DNA from: Chondrus crispus
Lineage: Eukaryota > Rhodophyta > Florideophyceae > Gigartinales > Gigartinaceae
NCBI RefSeq assembly: GCF_000350225.1
Contig: NW_005179076.1
Span: 34,960-98,959, forward strand
Length of the DNA stretch: 64,000 nucleotides
Direction of reading: 5' to 3'
Shown: positions 51,612 to 62,814 of the stretch, in pieces
How the letters are laid out: every line of letters begins with the position of its first letter
Position numbering within the stretch: the first letter of the stretch is position 1
Translations under genes and position numbers: made by a program
The notes under the pieces: model-generated
What the model was told of the DNA's origin: nothing
Databases searched by the model: none
What the model saw: only the letters and a program-made list of their open reading frames with translations

Positions 51612-52265
51612 GATGGACGCAAGAACATGTGGAAACGAACCTTGTCGGCAACCACCCTTTTCAGTCTTGATCTTAGAAAGAACATCGAAGTGATTATGCA
51701 ATACAGTAGTCATGTTGCGCTGAGTTCATACACAGATTCTGAGCAGGGTCATTACACTGAAAATTCCGAACCGACCGGTGGCACGCTCATGACACTGACG
51801 CGACTTAGAACTCAAACTGTTCCCGGATATTTGCTGCTCTTTTGGATAGTCATGCGCACGTAATGCAGTATCACTAACCGTTCGCCCTGATCGAGAACCA
51901 ATAGGCATCATATTAAAGACAGTGATGGAAATGTTTATCAAGTTATTCTCAATGCTCCTAGGATTATTATAGAGCTATTGCAACAGCATGGATGGGAACT
52001 ACTCTGACAAGGTTCTCGGAAGAGCAACATTTATCGCTGGGAAATAGTGGGATCAATTGTTCTCAACGAGACGACAGAATCAAAAAAAGAGAAAGATTCA
52101 TGGACAAGCGAAACTGCGGTCTTGAATCAGTAGTCAACTACAATATTTGGCAAGCTTGTGAGAAGATGGCTCTCAACCAACGACTTCAAATCAGCCGTAC
52201 TTAAAATCTTGAAACAGTTGGACGTGGATACGAACATGAATTTATATCACAACAGCTCATCAAAT
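51612..52265. other. Convergent 3' regions of the HERP-like and kinase genes
   Basis: AT-rich, with no frame of protein-like composition. Both flanking genes end here. Confidence 0.5.
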
Positions 52266-54862
52266 CTAACTTTTCTTGTTGAGATCTGAGTCATGGCAGA
52301 AGTAGTCCAAGGTCTTCGTGAGTTCAGAGAACTTCGGTCGAGCAAATGGGTCCCCAGAGAAACACTTAACAATCATGTCTCGCACCTCGGGAATACATAC
52401 ATTTGGAGGAGGGGTCTCCAGCTTTTCGCCACGGGACCCCACTTTAAAGACAATTTGCATGGGGTGGTCGTCTTTCCAAGGTTTCTCACACATCATCAGT
52501 TCCCAAAGAATTACACCAAACGAATACACATCACTCTGTTCTTCAAATGGGTCTTGTCGCAAGAGTTCGGGTGCCATCCACTCAGGTGTGCCCCCTGGAC
52601 CAGTGTTCACATAAGTCTTGACCCTTAAACGGCTCAGTCCAAAATCAGTGATCTTCACCTCGCGAACGTTCGTCCCGAGAAGAATATTTGGGGATTTTAG
52701 ATCTCGATGAATGATCACAGGATACTGGGAATGCAAGTAAGTCATCCCTTTCGCAATTCCAAACGCAATCCAAAGGGACTTCAAGAGAGGAAAAGGTCCC
52801 AAGTTATTGCGCCTTCTACGGTGAATAGCACGATATAGAGATCCCCCTGGCATAAACTCGAGAATTATAGCAAGCTTAGGAGCAGTAATAGATGCACCAA
52901 GGAAAGCTACAACATTTGGATGACTAAGTTTTGACATCAGCTTCATTTCCACCATGAATTCAGCCATAACTGCCTGAGGATCGTCATCCTCAATTTTCTG
53001 TAACGTCTTCACGGCCACCATGGTATTGTTCCACTTGCACTTGTAAACTTCTCCAAATCCACCAGCCCCGATCCGAGGACCGAAAACAATAGAGGAAAAG
53101 TCGGTAGCCCATTGATCTCGCCAGATATTATCAAAGAACATTGCAGAGACCTCACTTGCCTCATCCGGTATTTTCTCTGGGATGTCAGGAATATCGTCGG
53201 CTTGGTCGAACAGTCCAGCTCCAGTGTCGTCATTCTTCTCTTTCGCCATCAAGAGTTTATCGGCGAGGTTCATGTTCGCAGCTCCGCCCTCGGCATGATC
53301 ATGGTTCTGTCCATCAAAACCAATTTCCTCCGATTCCTCACCAGCCGAAACCTCTTTCAGGCTGGCAAGAGCGGAGAGTATTTCCTCTAAGAGCATCTGG
53401 GCGGAGTCAAAAGATGCCTCTCTGCAGTCCACGCCCTCTGTTGCAACCAGTCGGCGAGCCAGTGGAGTAAGATCACAGCTTCTCCAGAACAAGGGAATAA
53501 TGAAGTTTCCTTGAGAATCGAAGTCACGACAATATGCGAGAGAGAATGCTTCGGTGCACTCGACAGAATGAAAGTAATCATCAGATAAAAGAGACAAGAA
53601 TATCCTCGACTGACTTATGGCCTCGGTGATTTCTTGGTTAACGACGCCTCTTTGGCGTACAGAAACTTCCCTTGGTTCCGCGTCAAATATCCGAATGGAT
53701 TGGTTCTTCCCTCTTAAGTATTCCATCATTTCTGTCGCTGCTTCTTTGTCTCCTTCAGCGTACGAAAAAAATACGTCGTAGTTAATACTCTGCTGAATCA
53801 GAAATTCCCTTGGTTTCGTCAACTTGTTTTTTGCCTTCTCAAACGTTTCCAAGTCTTTCGTTATATCAGTATCAGGCAGAAGGATTTTCACCTCACGAAC
53901 TGGGAGCCCCATCTGTAGCCAAGAGTATGCAACTTGAACTGCTGCTTTCACGAAATGCTTCCGGAGGCTTGGAGAGAGAAGCGCACCAGAAAGAGGAATC
54001 AGCACAGACTGAATCTGCACATCACCACCAATAACGGTGGTCAAGCATTTCATAATATCCAGTATAATGTTATCGTCTCTCGTTAGTTCTTCACCTGGGT
54101 CTTCATAAACCAAGAGCCTCTTGAACTCTAAACCAGGTGGGCGTGGCTTGGGCAGTGGACGGGAAAGCCAGCAGTGGTAGTGTCTTCGGTACGATGGCTG
54201 GGGCTTAGTCTCTTTTTCAAGTTGAGCAAGAGAATACCCCGCCCGATTAAGCGCAGCCAAAGCAGAGTCTTGATTTGCCTTGTACTGACCCCTTTCCCTC
54301 AAGTATACAATCAAAAGATCCGTCTCATCTTCAGGCGCGAGGCCTTCTACAGAACCCTGCAAGAGTTCAATACGACCGGTGTAGTCTTTGCGATGGACAT
54401 TGATGTAGTTGATTTGCTTCAAACCGAGTTTTGCGGGCTTCCCATATTTTGAAATAGGCTGCGAATCTGGACCATCGACTTTAGACAGGACGGTTTTTTC
54501 GTTCTTGTCCTGGACTTTGCCAATTTCCGAATCTCTCTGCTCAACCTCAGTGTTCTTAACATCAACCGATTGCTTCACTTCGACTGGATGAACCAAATCT
54601 GTCGGCACTTTCTGAGAAGGCTCACGGGAACTTCCTTTGCCTGGGTTGGTTGCGACACTTTGTCCAGCTGTTGACGCAGAACTTGGATCTGTGTTTCGGT
54701 TGCTCTGCTGGCGGCGCATGCCTTTCCTCTTCCCAACTATCAATCACAAGATGACGCATCAGTTAGGACCAAAATATTTACCAGAGAAAGAGCAGTGGTA
54801 TCGATCTTCAAGGACGATGAATATTGCTTACCTTTTGTCATCAACGAAGATTGATTCCCCAT
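52266..54862 (-). CDS. N-myristoylatable TIR-TKL protein kinase
   Basis: Two exons: 54862-54832 (31 nt) and 54736-52266, joined across a 95-bp intron (GTAAGC at the 5' end, CCTAACTGA branch site, ATAG at the 3' end). The 833-residue protein starts MGNQSSLMTK, a typical N-myristoylation signal. A disordered part follows; residues ~327-450 form a TIR domain (YDVFFSYAEGD, SRIFLSLLSDDYFHS, FIIPLFW); residues ~557-830 form a TKL/RAF-like kinase: GAGGFGEVYKC, VAVK, HRDLKSPN, DFGLSR, WMAPE, YSFGVILWE. All catalytic residues are present. It is likely a membrane-tethered immune or stress signalling kinase. TIR domains oligomerise and some cleave NAD; whether this one does is open. Confidence 0.85.
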
Positions 54863-56052
54863 TTTCAAAGTTGCGCTTGAGTTTGACAATCTAAAGAAGA
54901 AAAGAGGAAACCAACAATTGTAGGCCGAGGCCTTTCCAAAGTTGATTCAGTTCTGCGCTTGTGTCTTAGCTTGTAGCCGTCAGAAATTTTCGAAGGGCTA
55001 TTGACACAATCCCTCCGGAATGAAGGTGCTATAGAAAGGAAAACTGCGAGAACTCTTTGACTCCATTCAACAGCGAGTGTATTGTATTTGATATATTTAG
55101 ATGAAAAAGGAGTGGTGGTGTGCGCAATGCAAGTTGAACGTATATGCACGTGGCCTTCCACGGCATAAAATTACTCGTATCTGTGGAGGTTTCAGAACGT
55201 TTGGGAAGAAATAAAGACACAGAAGTAACTGAACATTAAAAAAAGGCACACAGCCAAGTGCAAAAGATGAAATCGATCAAAACTGTCGACTGGTGCATTC
55301 TCTTTCTCGAAGCCCTGTCAGTTCGCACTCCGAAATGACGTATTATCCACGGAGAATAAGTCTTCTGAGAGTACTATTTTCACTGTTTTCTGATAATAAA
55401 AAACTCTCCTCTCCTTCCCGAGTATATGTTCAACAAGGTTTTTGTATTGCACGAAGGGCAACAAAACAGCCAGAGGGAGTCGATTCATGAAAAAATTTCT
55501 GTCTGTTTCGCATTTTTGCTTGAAGAAAGTACTCTCGTTGACCTTTCCAGTCGCTGTTAGGAATGAGTGATGACGACGTAGAAAAATTGTTTGCAGCGAA
55601 TCTGACGAAGGAAATGGATGATCGCATAACATTTTTAAGCCATGCTGCACCAATCCATTTCGAATGAGGTTATACGGCTCACTGTATTTCCTGTGAAAGT
55701 AGTAGTGTACTGTATCGATTGTGAAATGAACCTGACACATGCAACGAAATCATTTGGACTTGCAAGTGGCGATGGGGACCTTCGAACATCAGATGACAAC
55801 TAGATCATAAAAAGGGAATTTGCCTGACTGAATGCTGATGCTATTAAACGTATGAAACGAAACCAGTCATCCGCAGCCTTTAAAACAGCAAGAGATGCGT
55901 CTTTTTCTTCCTCTGCCAGCTGAGGAGAGCGAGGGAGAAAACAGATAGAAATACACGATTTGGAAAATACGCAACAGCAGTATATTTAGCCTACATACGT
56001 CCTTTGATAACATTTACACCGCTCACGGCCGGAACTATGCGCTCACATTGCT
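54863..56052. other. Promoter region of the kinase gene and 3' flank of CPSF2
   Basis: About 1.2 kb. The longest frame (55318-55740, minus) has no domain and atypical composition. A GTGTGCGCAATGC-type stretch and AT-rich blocks occur near 55080-55240. No gene was called. Confidence 0.45.
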
Positions 56053-58554
56053 TCATTGTGGAATTACGAGCTCCTCGTATAAAAGGTCCCTGACTGAGAA
56101 GTATTCTTCTGATAGGGCTCCTTCCATCACCACTTGTTGAGCACTGGTTTTCTTCAAAAGAACAACAGCACCAGTTTCTGCGTTTTCGACGCAAAGCGCC
56201 CCACCAGCAAATTCGGCTTTCATCCCAGCCTTGGACAACACGTCCTTCAATCTATTTAGCATGATAGTTCCAACAAATACGGTTGGATGACCCGCAAACT
56301 GAACGTTAATGCTGCGGATCTCATTAGAAGTTACTTGCGGATGGTCAATTTCCATACTATCATCATGGTCTAGCACAGAAGCCTTTGGGTCCCTCAAAAT
56401 TAGCTGTCCTTCTCCATTATTATCTGCATCTACTCTCGCGTCAAGGAATGCGATATCTGAGAAGCCGACCTGGCTCCATGCTAGCTCTGCAACCATTGCG
56501 TCTTGTAGCCTCACAGCACGCACAAAGGTATGGCTCGTTATCTCCACAGTTTCTAGCCGAGCTGGCGCTACAACAACTGATCTGACATCCGTCGAATTTT
56601 TCTCTTTTCCAGCGGAACGCAGATTAGTTGCGCTGTACAAGTTTGAGAAGAGAAACTGTTGCAAATGTGCTGTTTCTTCCTCTGTCCCAGCAACCAACGT
56701 TACGTGCCGTGGTTCGACCTCCTTAACCAGCCGCTTCAGGGAATCACCATCGCTCTGCCCAGAATTATCGACATAATAAATAGCACAGTTCACATTATAC
56801 ACCAGCTCTTCTTCAATGTACTTTGTCGGAATAACCTCCCCAGCCGACTGATCTTCTTCAATCTTGTTTTCGTTGACCTCTGTTGCCTGGATGTTGCGAT
56901 TAGGAGCTCCTTCGCCGGGGTCTTCGCCGATCATAAAACGGGTAGTATCTAGTATCTGACCGTAGTCGTCCCATGACGGCCGGTGCGTCTCTGAGAAGGG
57001 AAACACAGGAACTTGGGGTTTCGAAGAAATTACTCCTATGCGTTGGAGCTGAGCGTAGGTGTGCTTATCGTATGCTTCGGGATCTTGCAGATCTGGGACT
57101 GATTTTGTGATTGCCAGCGAATCCTCTGTCAGCTTCTTGGCTTGATTCATGCCTCCAGTGGTGCTACTGCCTTGTGCTGGATTGGAAATCTCGGACAGCG
57201 CAGCATCTTCAGCCTCTTTCTCCAATCTTTGCTGCTCGAGCATTTTTCGTTCCTCTTCTTGCTCCCGGGCAATGCGAATTCGTTCAGATTCCCGCCATGC
57301 TTCCAATTCTTGGCCCTGAAGATAGACCTTGCTTCTCATTAGAAGCTTCATAGAGAGCGGAGATGTCCTTTTTTCATCTGCAGATTCTTTGCAATGTTTG
57401 AATAATCTTGAGTACAATGTGTCGGGTTCGGGCTGGTTTACGAGAATAATACCATTTCGAGGATCTTGACACCACCTCGCAAAAAGCTGTCGCGCAAACC
57501 CCATCTCCATTGATGCCGACGACGCAAGGACAACCATCGGCGAAGAGTAAGCTTCCAAGGACTTCAGCGAACGACACAGCTTTATGTGCTTAAATATGAA
57601 AAGATTCTCGCGCGATATATCGAATTTGCGCACCACTTCATCACTCATCCACTCTATCATGCTACGAGCAAACTCAAAAGTCCTTGTTGATAAATCATGA
57701 AGAATGACGAGGGGTACTTGACCAAGGTCCTTATCAGTACTCCAAACGTCATGTAAAAGAACAGCGATTTCGATAACCCTTCCTGCCGTGTCTACTGGGA
57801 TTAACACATTCCCTCTAGACCTGAGCACGGACTTGATACGCGAGATTAGTTCGCCTGTCTTCTTCGCAGCTGTGCGTGTCAACGCTCCCGATGTGCCAAC
57901 AATTAAGTGACTGGGCCGAGAGAATGAAGGCAGGGTAGTGGGATTGAGATGCCGTTCCCTTCGATGGTTGAAATTTACTGCGTACACAATGCTTTCGGTA
58001 TCCTTCGTGATATTCCATACAGTCCCTCCGAGCATATGCCCCGCAGCGTGGGGTGTGATGACGATTCCATTTCCCTTCGGAAAGGGATCTAATGGAAAGA
58101 GTTGCTGATATTTTAGCAGATGATATCGAGTGGCACCCTCGGCATGACCTGCCGGATGACCTTCAGGATGAGACGACAACTCAAAGGCGGCGTCAACGTC
58201 ATCAAGATTGAACACCTCAAATGGGTACTGCGCTTCAAGCGAAAGAAACGTATCGTACATGAACATCTGCCCCATTCGCCAAACGGGGAGAGTCGAAAAA
58301 ATTGGAGCTTTGAGACCGAGCTTGGCTACAGCGTAGGGAAGCGCACCGACATGTGCAACGTCCGGGTGGGAGAGAAGCACGACGTGAATAGAGGGTGCCA
58401 CCTTGGCGAGATTGGCAAGATACTGTGGGTCGAAGGCAGATGTCCAGCCGCAGTCAAGTAGAATATTGAAATGATCAATGCTAAGAACAAATGCAAGCGC
58501 ATGATGGTCGGTATGCACGCCATATAACGGCGTGAACGTGATTTTCACAACCAT
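56053..58554 (-). CDS. CPSF2: CPSF100-like cleavage/polyadenylation factor subunit
   Basis: The 833-residue intronless product is a metallo-beta-lactamase/beta-CASP protein. It starts ITFTPLYGVH, then FNILLDCGW, then LLSHPDVAHVGALPYAVAKLGL. The last corresponds to the zinc motif of CPSF73 but without its HxHxDH residues, the mark of the inactive paralogue CPSF100 (CFT2 in yeast). AHMLGGTVWNI and the beta-CASP segment with SPMVVLASSASMEMGFARQLFARW follow; a Glu/Arg-rich coiled stretch (REQEEERKMLEQQRLEKE) is the usual insertion. The C-terminal third is the conserved CPSF100-specific region. Length agrees with the family (about 780). It works with CPSF73 in pre-mRNA 3' end cleavage. Confidence 0.9.
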   Translation of the reverse strand: MVVKITFTPLYGVHTDHHALAFVLSIDHFNILLDCGWTSAFDPQYLANLAKVAPSIHVVLLSHPDVAHVGALPYAVAKLGLKAPIFSTLPVWRMGQMFMYDTFLSLEAQYPFEVFNLDDVDAAFELSSHPEGHPAGHAEGATRYHLLKYQQLFPLDPFPKGNGIVITPHAAGHMLGGTVWNITKDTESIVYAVNFNHRRERHLNPTTLPSFSRPSHLIVGTSGALTRTAAKKTGELISRIKSVLRSRGNVLIPVDTAGRVIEIAVLLHDVWSTDKDLGQVPLVILHDLSTRTFEFARSMIEWMSDEVVRKFDISRENLFIFKHIKLCRSLKSLEAYSSPMVVLASSASMEMGFARQLFARWCQDPRNGIILVNQPEPDTLYSRLFKHCKESADEKRTSPLSMKLLMRSKVYLQGQELEAWRESERIRIAREQEEERKMLEQQRLEKEAEDAALSEISNPAQGSSTTGGMNQAKKLTEDSLAITKSVPDLQDPEAYDKHTYAQLQRIGVISSKPQVPVFPFSETHRPSWDDYGQILDTTRFMIGEDPGEGAPNRNIQATEVNENKIEEDQSAGEVIPTKYIEEELVYNVNCAIYYVDNSGQSDGDSLKRLVKEVEPRHVTLVAGTEEETAHLQQFLFSNLYSATNLRSAGKEKNSTDVRSVVVAPARLETVEITSHTFVRAVRLQDAMVAELAWSQVGFSDIAFLDARVDADNNGEGQLILRDPKASVLDHDDSMEIDHPQVTSNEIRSINVQFAGHPTVFVGTIMLNRLKDVLSKAGMKAEFAGGALCVENAETGAVVLLKKTSAQQVVMEGALSEEYFSVRDLLYEELVIPQ

Positions 58555-59517
58555 GGGGTGATCGGGATATTTTCAGACGACGAGAAGGCTGCGTTCTGGT
58601 TTCACTGCACAGATGATGCATGCATGGCCCCACGTCGGCGAACGAAAGTTGAGTAATACCTTATTAGAAGTTAGGCATTCGGTGAACTGAACGATGAAAT
58701 ACGAGACATGAGAAATGGGTCCCTGTGGTGCTTCTTCGCAACGACTAGGATGATCTTGCCGTGAGGGAGTCTATCTGGGAGAATAAATGGGCCGCCCACA
58801 GGGAGATTAAGACAAGTTCCACGACTGCGAGTCTCTGCGAAATGGGAACTGGGGGTTAATAGCTTGGGCGAGGGAGGTTTCCGCACGACGAGCGACACAG
58901 CGGGAGCACGGTCGATTCGATGGCTTTCAAGGATGCTTGCTGTTTTCGAATTCACAGGGCCGCATACGCAGAGATCAAATATTGCCCGAACACGTGTAAG
59001 AAAAGCTTACATTGTAGTTCTGGACCTGTCGAAAACACGTGGCCACGTGGCCACGCTTGTGCTTCGCTCTGAGAGTAATCTGGTTCATTGTGGCCGAATT
59101 GAGATCGGGATCCGATGCTGCCGCAAGAGACACCGTACGTTGAAGTCTGAGCGTTACAGTGCAGCAGCACATCTGTCAACAGTCAACAGATAGCAGCCGT
59201 CTCGCCACATCGATTTCAGTCTGCCTCACAGCGCTTTCCGAAAGCTGACATGCGGGAGCCGAGCGATACGGCTGGTCTCCCTACGATGCCCTCCTGAACG
59301 CTTGCTGCAACTTTTGCTACCTACAGTTGTCCACCACAAGTGAAGCAGGCTTATTCCTTGCTCTTATTCAATCGTTTCTGTGGCGAGGATGTCTTGAAAT
59401 CGTCCCTTACATCGACTATTTATCACCTTTAATGTCACGCCTTCGCGCCAGCATCCTATTCTCATCCCTTCGGGCGAGTTAGGTAGAGGTATCAAGCTAC
59501 TCTCATCATCGCAGCCA
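58555..59517. promoter_or_regulatory. Divergent promoter region with CGTGGCCACG palindromes
   Basis: At 59038-59055 CGTGGCCACG occurs twice, overlapping in its shared CG, to give an 18-bp palindrome centred on CACGTG, a bHLH/bZIP-type core. GAACACGTGT lies 50 bases to the left (58989). It sits between the divergent CPSF2 gene and the hydrolase gene, so it could serve both. No open frame here looks coding. Confidence 0.45.
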
Positions 59518-62500
59518 ATGCCGGGCTTCATTTTAATTCCACGGGGCACTTTTGCGTTTTTTCTGTTTGCCCTTTTCAGTTTCTCCAATGCATCTACAGA
59601 CATCCCGATAGCTCGCCATTATCGTGCGTTTGGTCCATTACCGTATACCTCATCAGAACGTGGACTCGAGCCTTTGAAGGTTCTTCCTTTTTATTCCACT
59701 GTACTAGACACACTTCTTTCTCTCAAAACCTTTCCTTCTGAGTCCGCCGTTGGAGGTAAAGCTTCTTGGAGGGATTGTCCGTATAACAAGTCAGCCAAAG
59801 GCGTTATCACTGCCCCATTTCCGGACGCCGACCGCCATCTTCCGTACAATGCCTGGGCAGTTGCCAACTTCAGCATTCAAAAGTATATCGGTCGCCCGCA
59901 TCTTGTGCAATGTTCGAATCCCGCGACCATCAAGCTGCGCCAAGCCTTCCCGAGCTTTGAGTCTAGGGTAAATCTGAGCTCTCCGTCCTCAGAGATCTCA
60001 TGCCCAGGCGATGTGTATGAAGATGGCAGGTCAATATGCTCGGCTCGTCTGTGGCCGGGCTCATATCAGATCCTTGTGCAACTTTCCTCTTTCAGCAACT
60101 CGTCTTCGTTTTATTGTAACTTTTTCACCGATCCTGCCGGTTTATCGTCAAACCTGCTCTTAACGATTGATGATATTGTGACTCCTCATGTTGTTTTGAA
60201 AATGAGGAATGATAGGGCTGTTGCAACCTTGGCTGGGGCCCACTGCTCCTTCACGTTGATGAATACTCATGATCAGGAGTGGGCAACAGGAGGCTCGGCA
60301 GAATTAAGGGATGCTCCGGATGGATTAAAACTCAGGCCCCAGAGTCAATCAGATTCCCATTTCCCGCTTCCTCGCATTGCCCCACGACAAGTGCACCAAC
60401 TTAGAATCGACTTTTTCACGGAGCCGGATTTTCTCAACCAAACAGCAGCTGACGGACGTTTGCCCGAATCTTTGAACATCACGATTGCCGTGTCGTATCA
60501 GATCGCTGACGCTCAACATGAGTCTTTGATTGAACTCTCTTTCGATGTCGCCGTGTGGAGCGAATTGACGAGCTACCACTTTACCTACATTGATGTCGAT
60601 GGTTCAGTACAGGCGGCAGCTGTCTTGCCTCCTCGACAAAACTGTGTGGGCGCTCCCGCTGGAGACGATAAGTGCAGCGTGCTCCTATCTACGCATGGTG
60701 CAGGAGTGGATGCGGTAGGTCGAGCTTGGACAGAATCATATCAGGTGCAAAATCAAAGCTGGGTTCTACTGCCCACTGGTAGACGAAAGTTCGGAATGAA
60801 CTGGGAGGGACCACAACTGAACAGCGCAATCACTGCTTTGAGAAAGTTCGCTGAGGACCTGCCAGGAGTGCCGACTGACGAGAAAGACTTATGGAAGGTT
60901 CGAGGAGACCGCTGGTTGCAGGCTGGCCATAGCATGGGCGGGCATGGGGCTCTATTACTGAGTACTCACTACCCCGACATGCTCGTTGCAGCTCTTCCGG
61001 CAATGGGATGGTTGCGTTTAAGCACCTCTGGTGAAGCTGCTTACAAAGAGCAGCTGCCCTATTCAGACGCTGCAAGTCGAGCTTTGCTTTCTTTGGCCTC
61101 TTCAGAATACAGCGCCGATCTCTATGCTGAGAACCTTCTGGGAATACCGTTTCTCGCCCGTGTTGGATCTGACGATGACAACGTTCCCCGTAGGTTTTCG
61201 TTTCGGCGACAAGTTGGTCGAACATTGAGCATACGAATAGCTTCTTACTAACTTTTCTTTTCTCCTCAACCCAGCATCAAACCTAAGGCGATTTTGCCGC
61301 CTGTTGACAGAGAACGAGATGTTTCACAATTTCCAGCCCAGCGTGGTGGGGCTCAGCGAGATTCCGGGGAAAGGCCATTGGTTTGATGGAGTAGTGGATG
61401 ATGATAGACTCCAACGATTCATCCAGAGACACTTGCAAACCTCCCAAAAGCCACAGCTCCCGAAGCGATTTAGCTTGATGACAATGAACCCTGCTTCGAC
61501 TGGGTCGAGAGGAGGACTTCGGATATTGTCACTGGAAGTTGTATTTCAATTGTCTAGAATTCGAGTTGAGAGGGACTATCCAGAGCGGGGAACATGGAAA
61601 ATATCAACCGAAAATGTGCGACGTTTTCGATATCAAGCGATTCATGGTATCGCCCAGCGTCCAGACCGGTTTCTGATCGATGCTTCTTCACATGCCATAG
61701 CAGTTCCGTCTGCTGTTTATGAAGAGGACAAAGAGCACATTGATTTTTGCGTCAGTTTGATAGACGAAAAGCTGCCCGATACGAGATCCGTGATATGGAG
61801 CGTTTGCTCTGATTCTGATTTATGGGAAACGGAACGAAGTACGGAGCGCGGACCGGACACATCCGGCCCATCGGCTCGAGTGCTGAGCAGCAGAAAAGTA
61901 CTAGTCGTTTTTCCTGAAGGTGACGTGAAACTACGAGATTTTGCCGTATTCTACTCCAACTCTCTTTACATTCGAGGGATTTCCGCTCAAGTAACGACAG
62001 ATTCCAGCGTTTCCGTGGGGCAGCTGCAATCATCCGATGATGCAAACGTTGTTTTGCTCGGTGGGCCGAGCGTGAACCGAATGGCTCGCAAATACTACAT
62101 GGATGGATTGTCCGCTGATGTGACATTCAGCCCTAACGGTTTCTGCATATCTTCGCTGAAGTGTTTTCAAAGGCCCGGAACTGGCATTGCATTTCTTAGT
62201 GCGGGCCCGAGACGAACCTTGCTCTTCTACGTGGCTGGAACGGATGATGCAGGTCTGGACGCAGCTCTGACATACCTTCCGTATGGTCCAGCTTCTGAAG
62301 TACCAGAGTGGATCGTTGTGAGCAAAACTTCAGGGTTTGGCTTCAAAGGCCTGGGCGGTGTACTAGGTCTCGGCTACTGGGATTACAAATGGAAGTTGGA
62401 AGTGCGTAGATCTTACCCCGCTGAATTCCTGTTTGATGTGAAGAAATCCGGCGTCACGTGCACCTCGCGGCGAAGGACCAATCCGTTGCATAGCCTGCCG

Positions 62501-62662
62501 GTGCTTACGATTGCTCTGATCATTGTCGGTGTTGTTTTGGGTATAGCGTTCTCCCTTCGGAGAAAGCTCAGATTCGGACACCACTACAAGCATCTACCAA
62601 ACGCACTGGTCCAGGTAGGACAGAACACAGGCTCTGGTGTAGATCGGTCTCAGGGGAATTGA
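59518..62662 (+). CDS. Secreted/ER membrane-anchored prolyl-oligopeptidase-like hydrolase
   Basis: Two exons, 59518-61189 and 61275-62662, around an 85-bp intron (GTAGGT, branch TTACTAAC, CCCAG). The 1,019-residue product has an N-terminal signal peptide (residues 1-25, FAFFLFALFSFSN), many N-glycosylation sites (e.g. NSSS, NQT, NIT), and an alpha/beta-hydrolase domain: nucleophile Ser in GHSMGGHG (~471), acid Asp in GSDDDNVP (~553) and His in GKGHWFDG (~592), which becomes contiguous only after splicing. A C-terminal membrane helix (VLTIALIIVGVVLGIAFSL, ~965-985) and short basic tail follow. This is the S9 serine-peptidase arrangement on a luminal or extracellular anchor. Substrate unknown. 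Confidence 0.8.
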
Positions 62663-62814
62663 GATCGATATCAACTGGAATACATCCTGGGCGCAGAGCC
62701 CGATCAAGGGTTCGGCACTATTTATTTGCTAGGCCAGTTTCTTATGATAAATAGCCATTCTTCCACAGGCGCAAAACTATCTCTCAATTTCTTAACAAAC
62801 CCGTCATCGGCCCA

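Noticed and set aside
55318-55740. 140-codon minus-strand frame between the kinase and CPSF2 genes
   Set aside because: It lies in AT-rich promoter/3' flank sequence with no recognisable motif.
58864-59193. 109-codon frame in the CPSF2/hydrolase divergent promoter
   Set aside because: It crosses the CGTGGCCACG palindromes and has no protein-like features.
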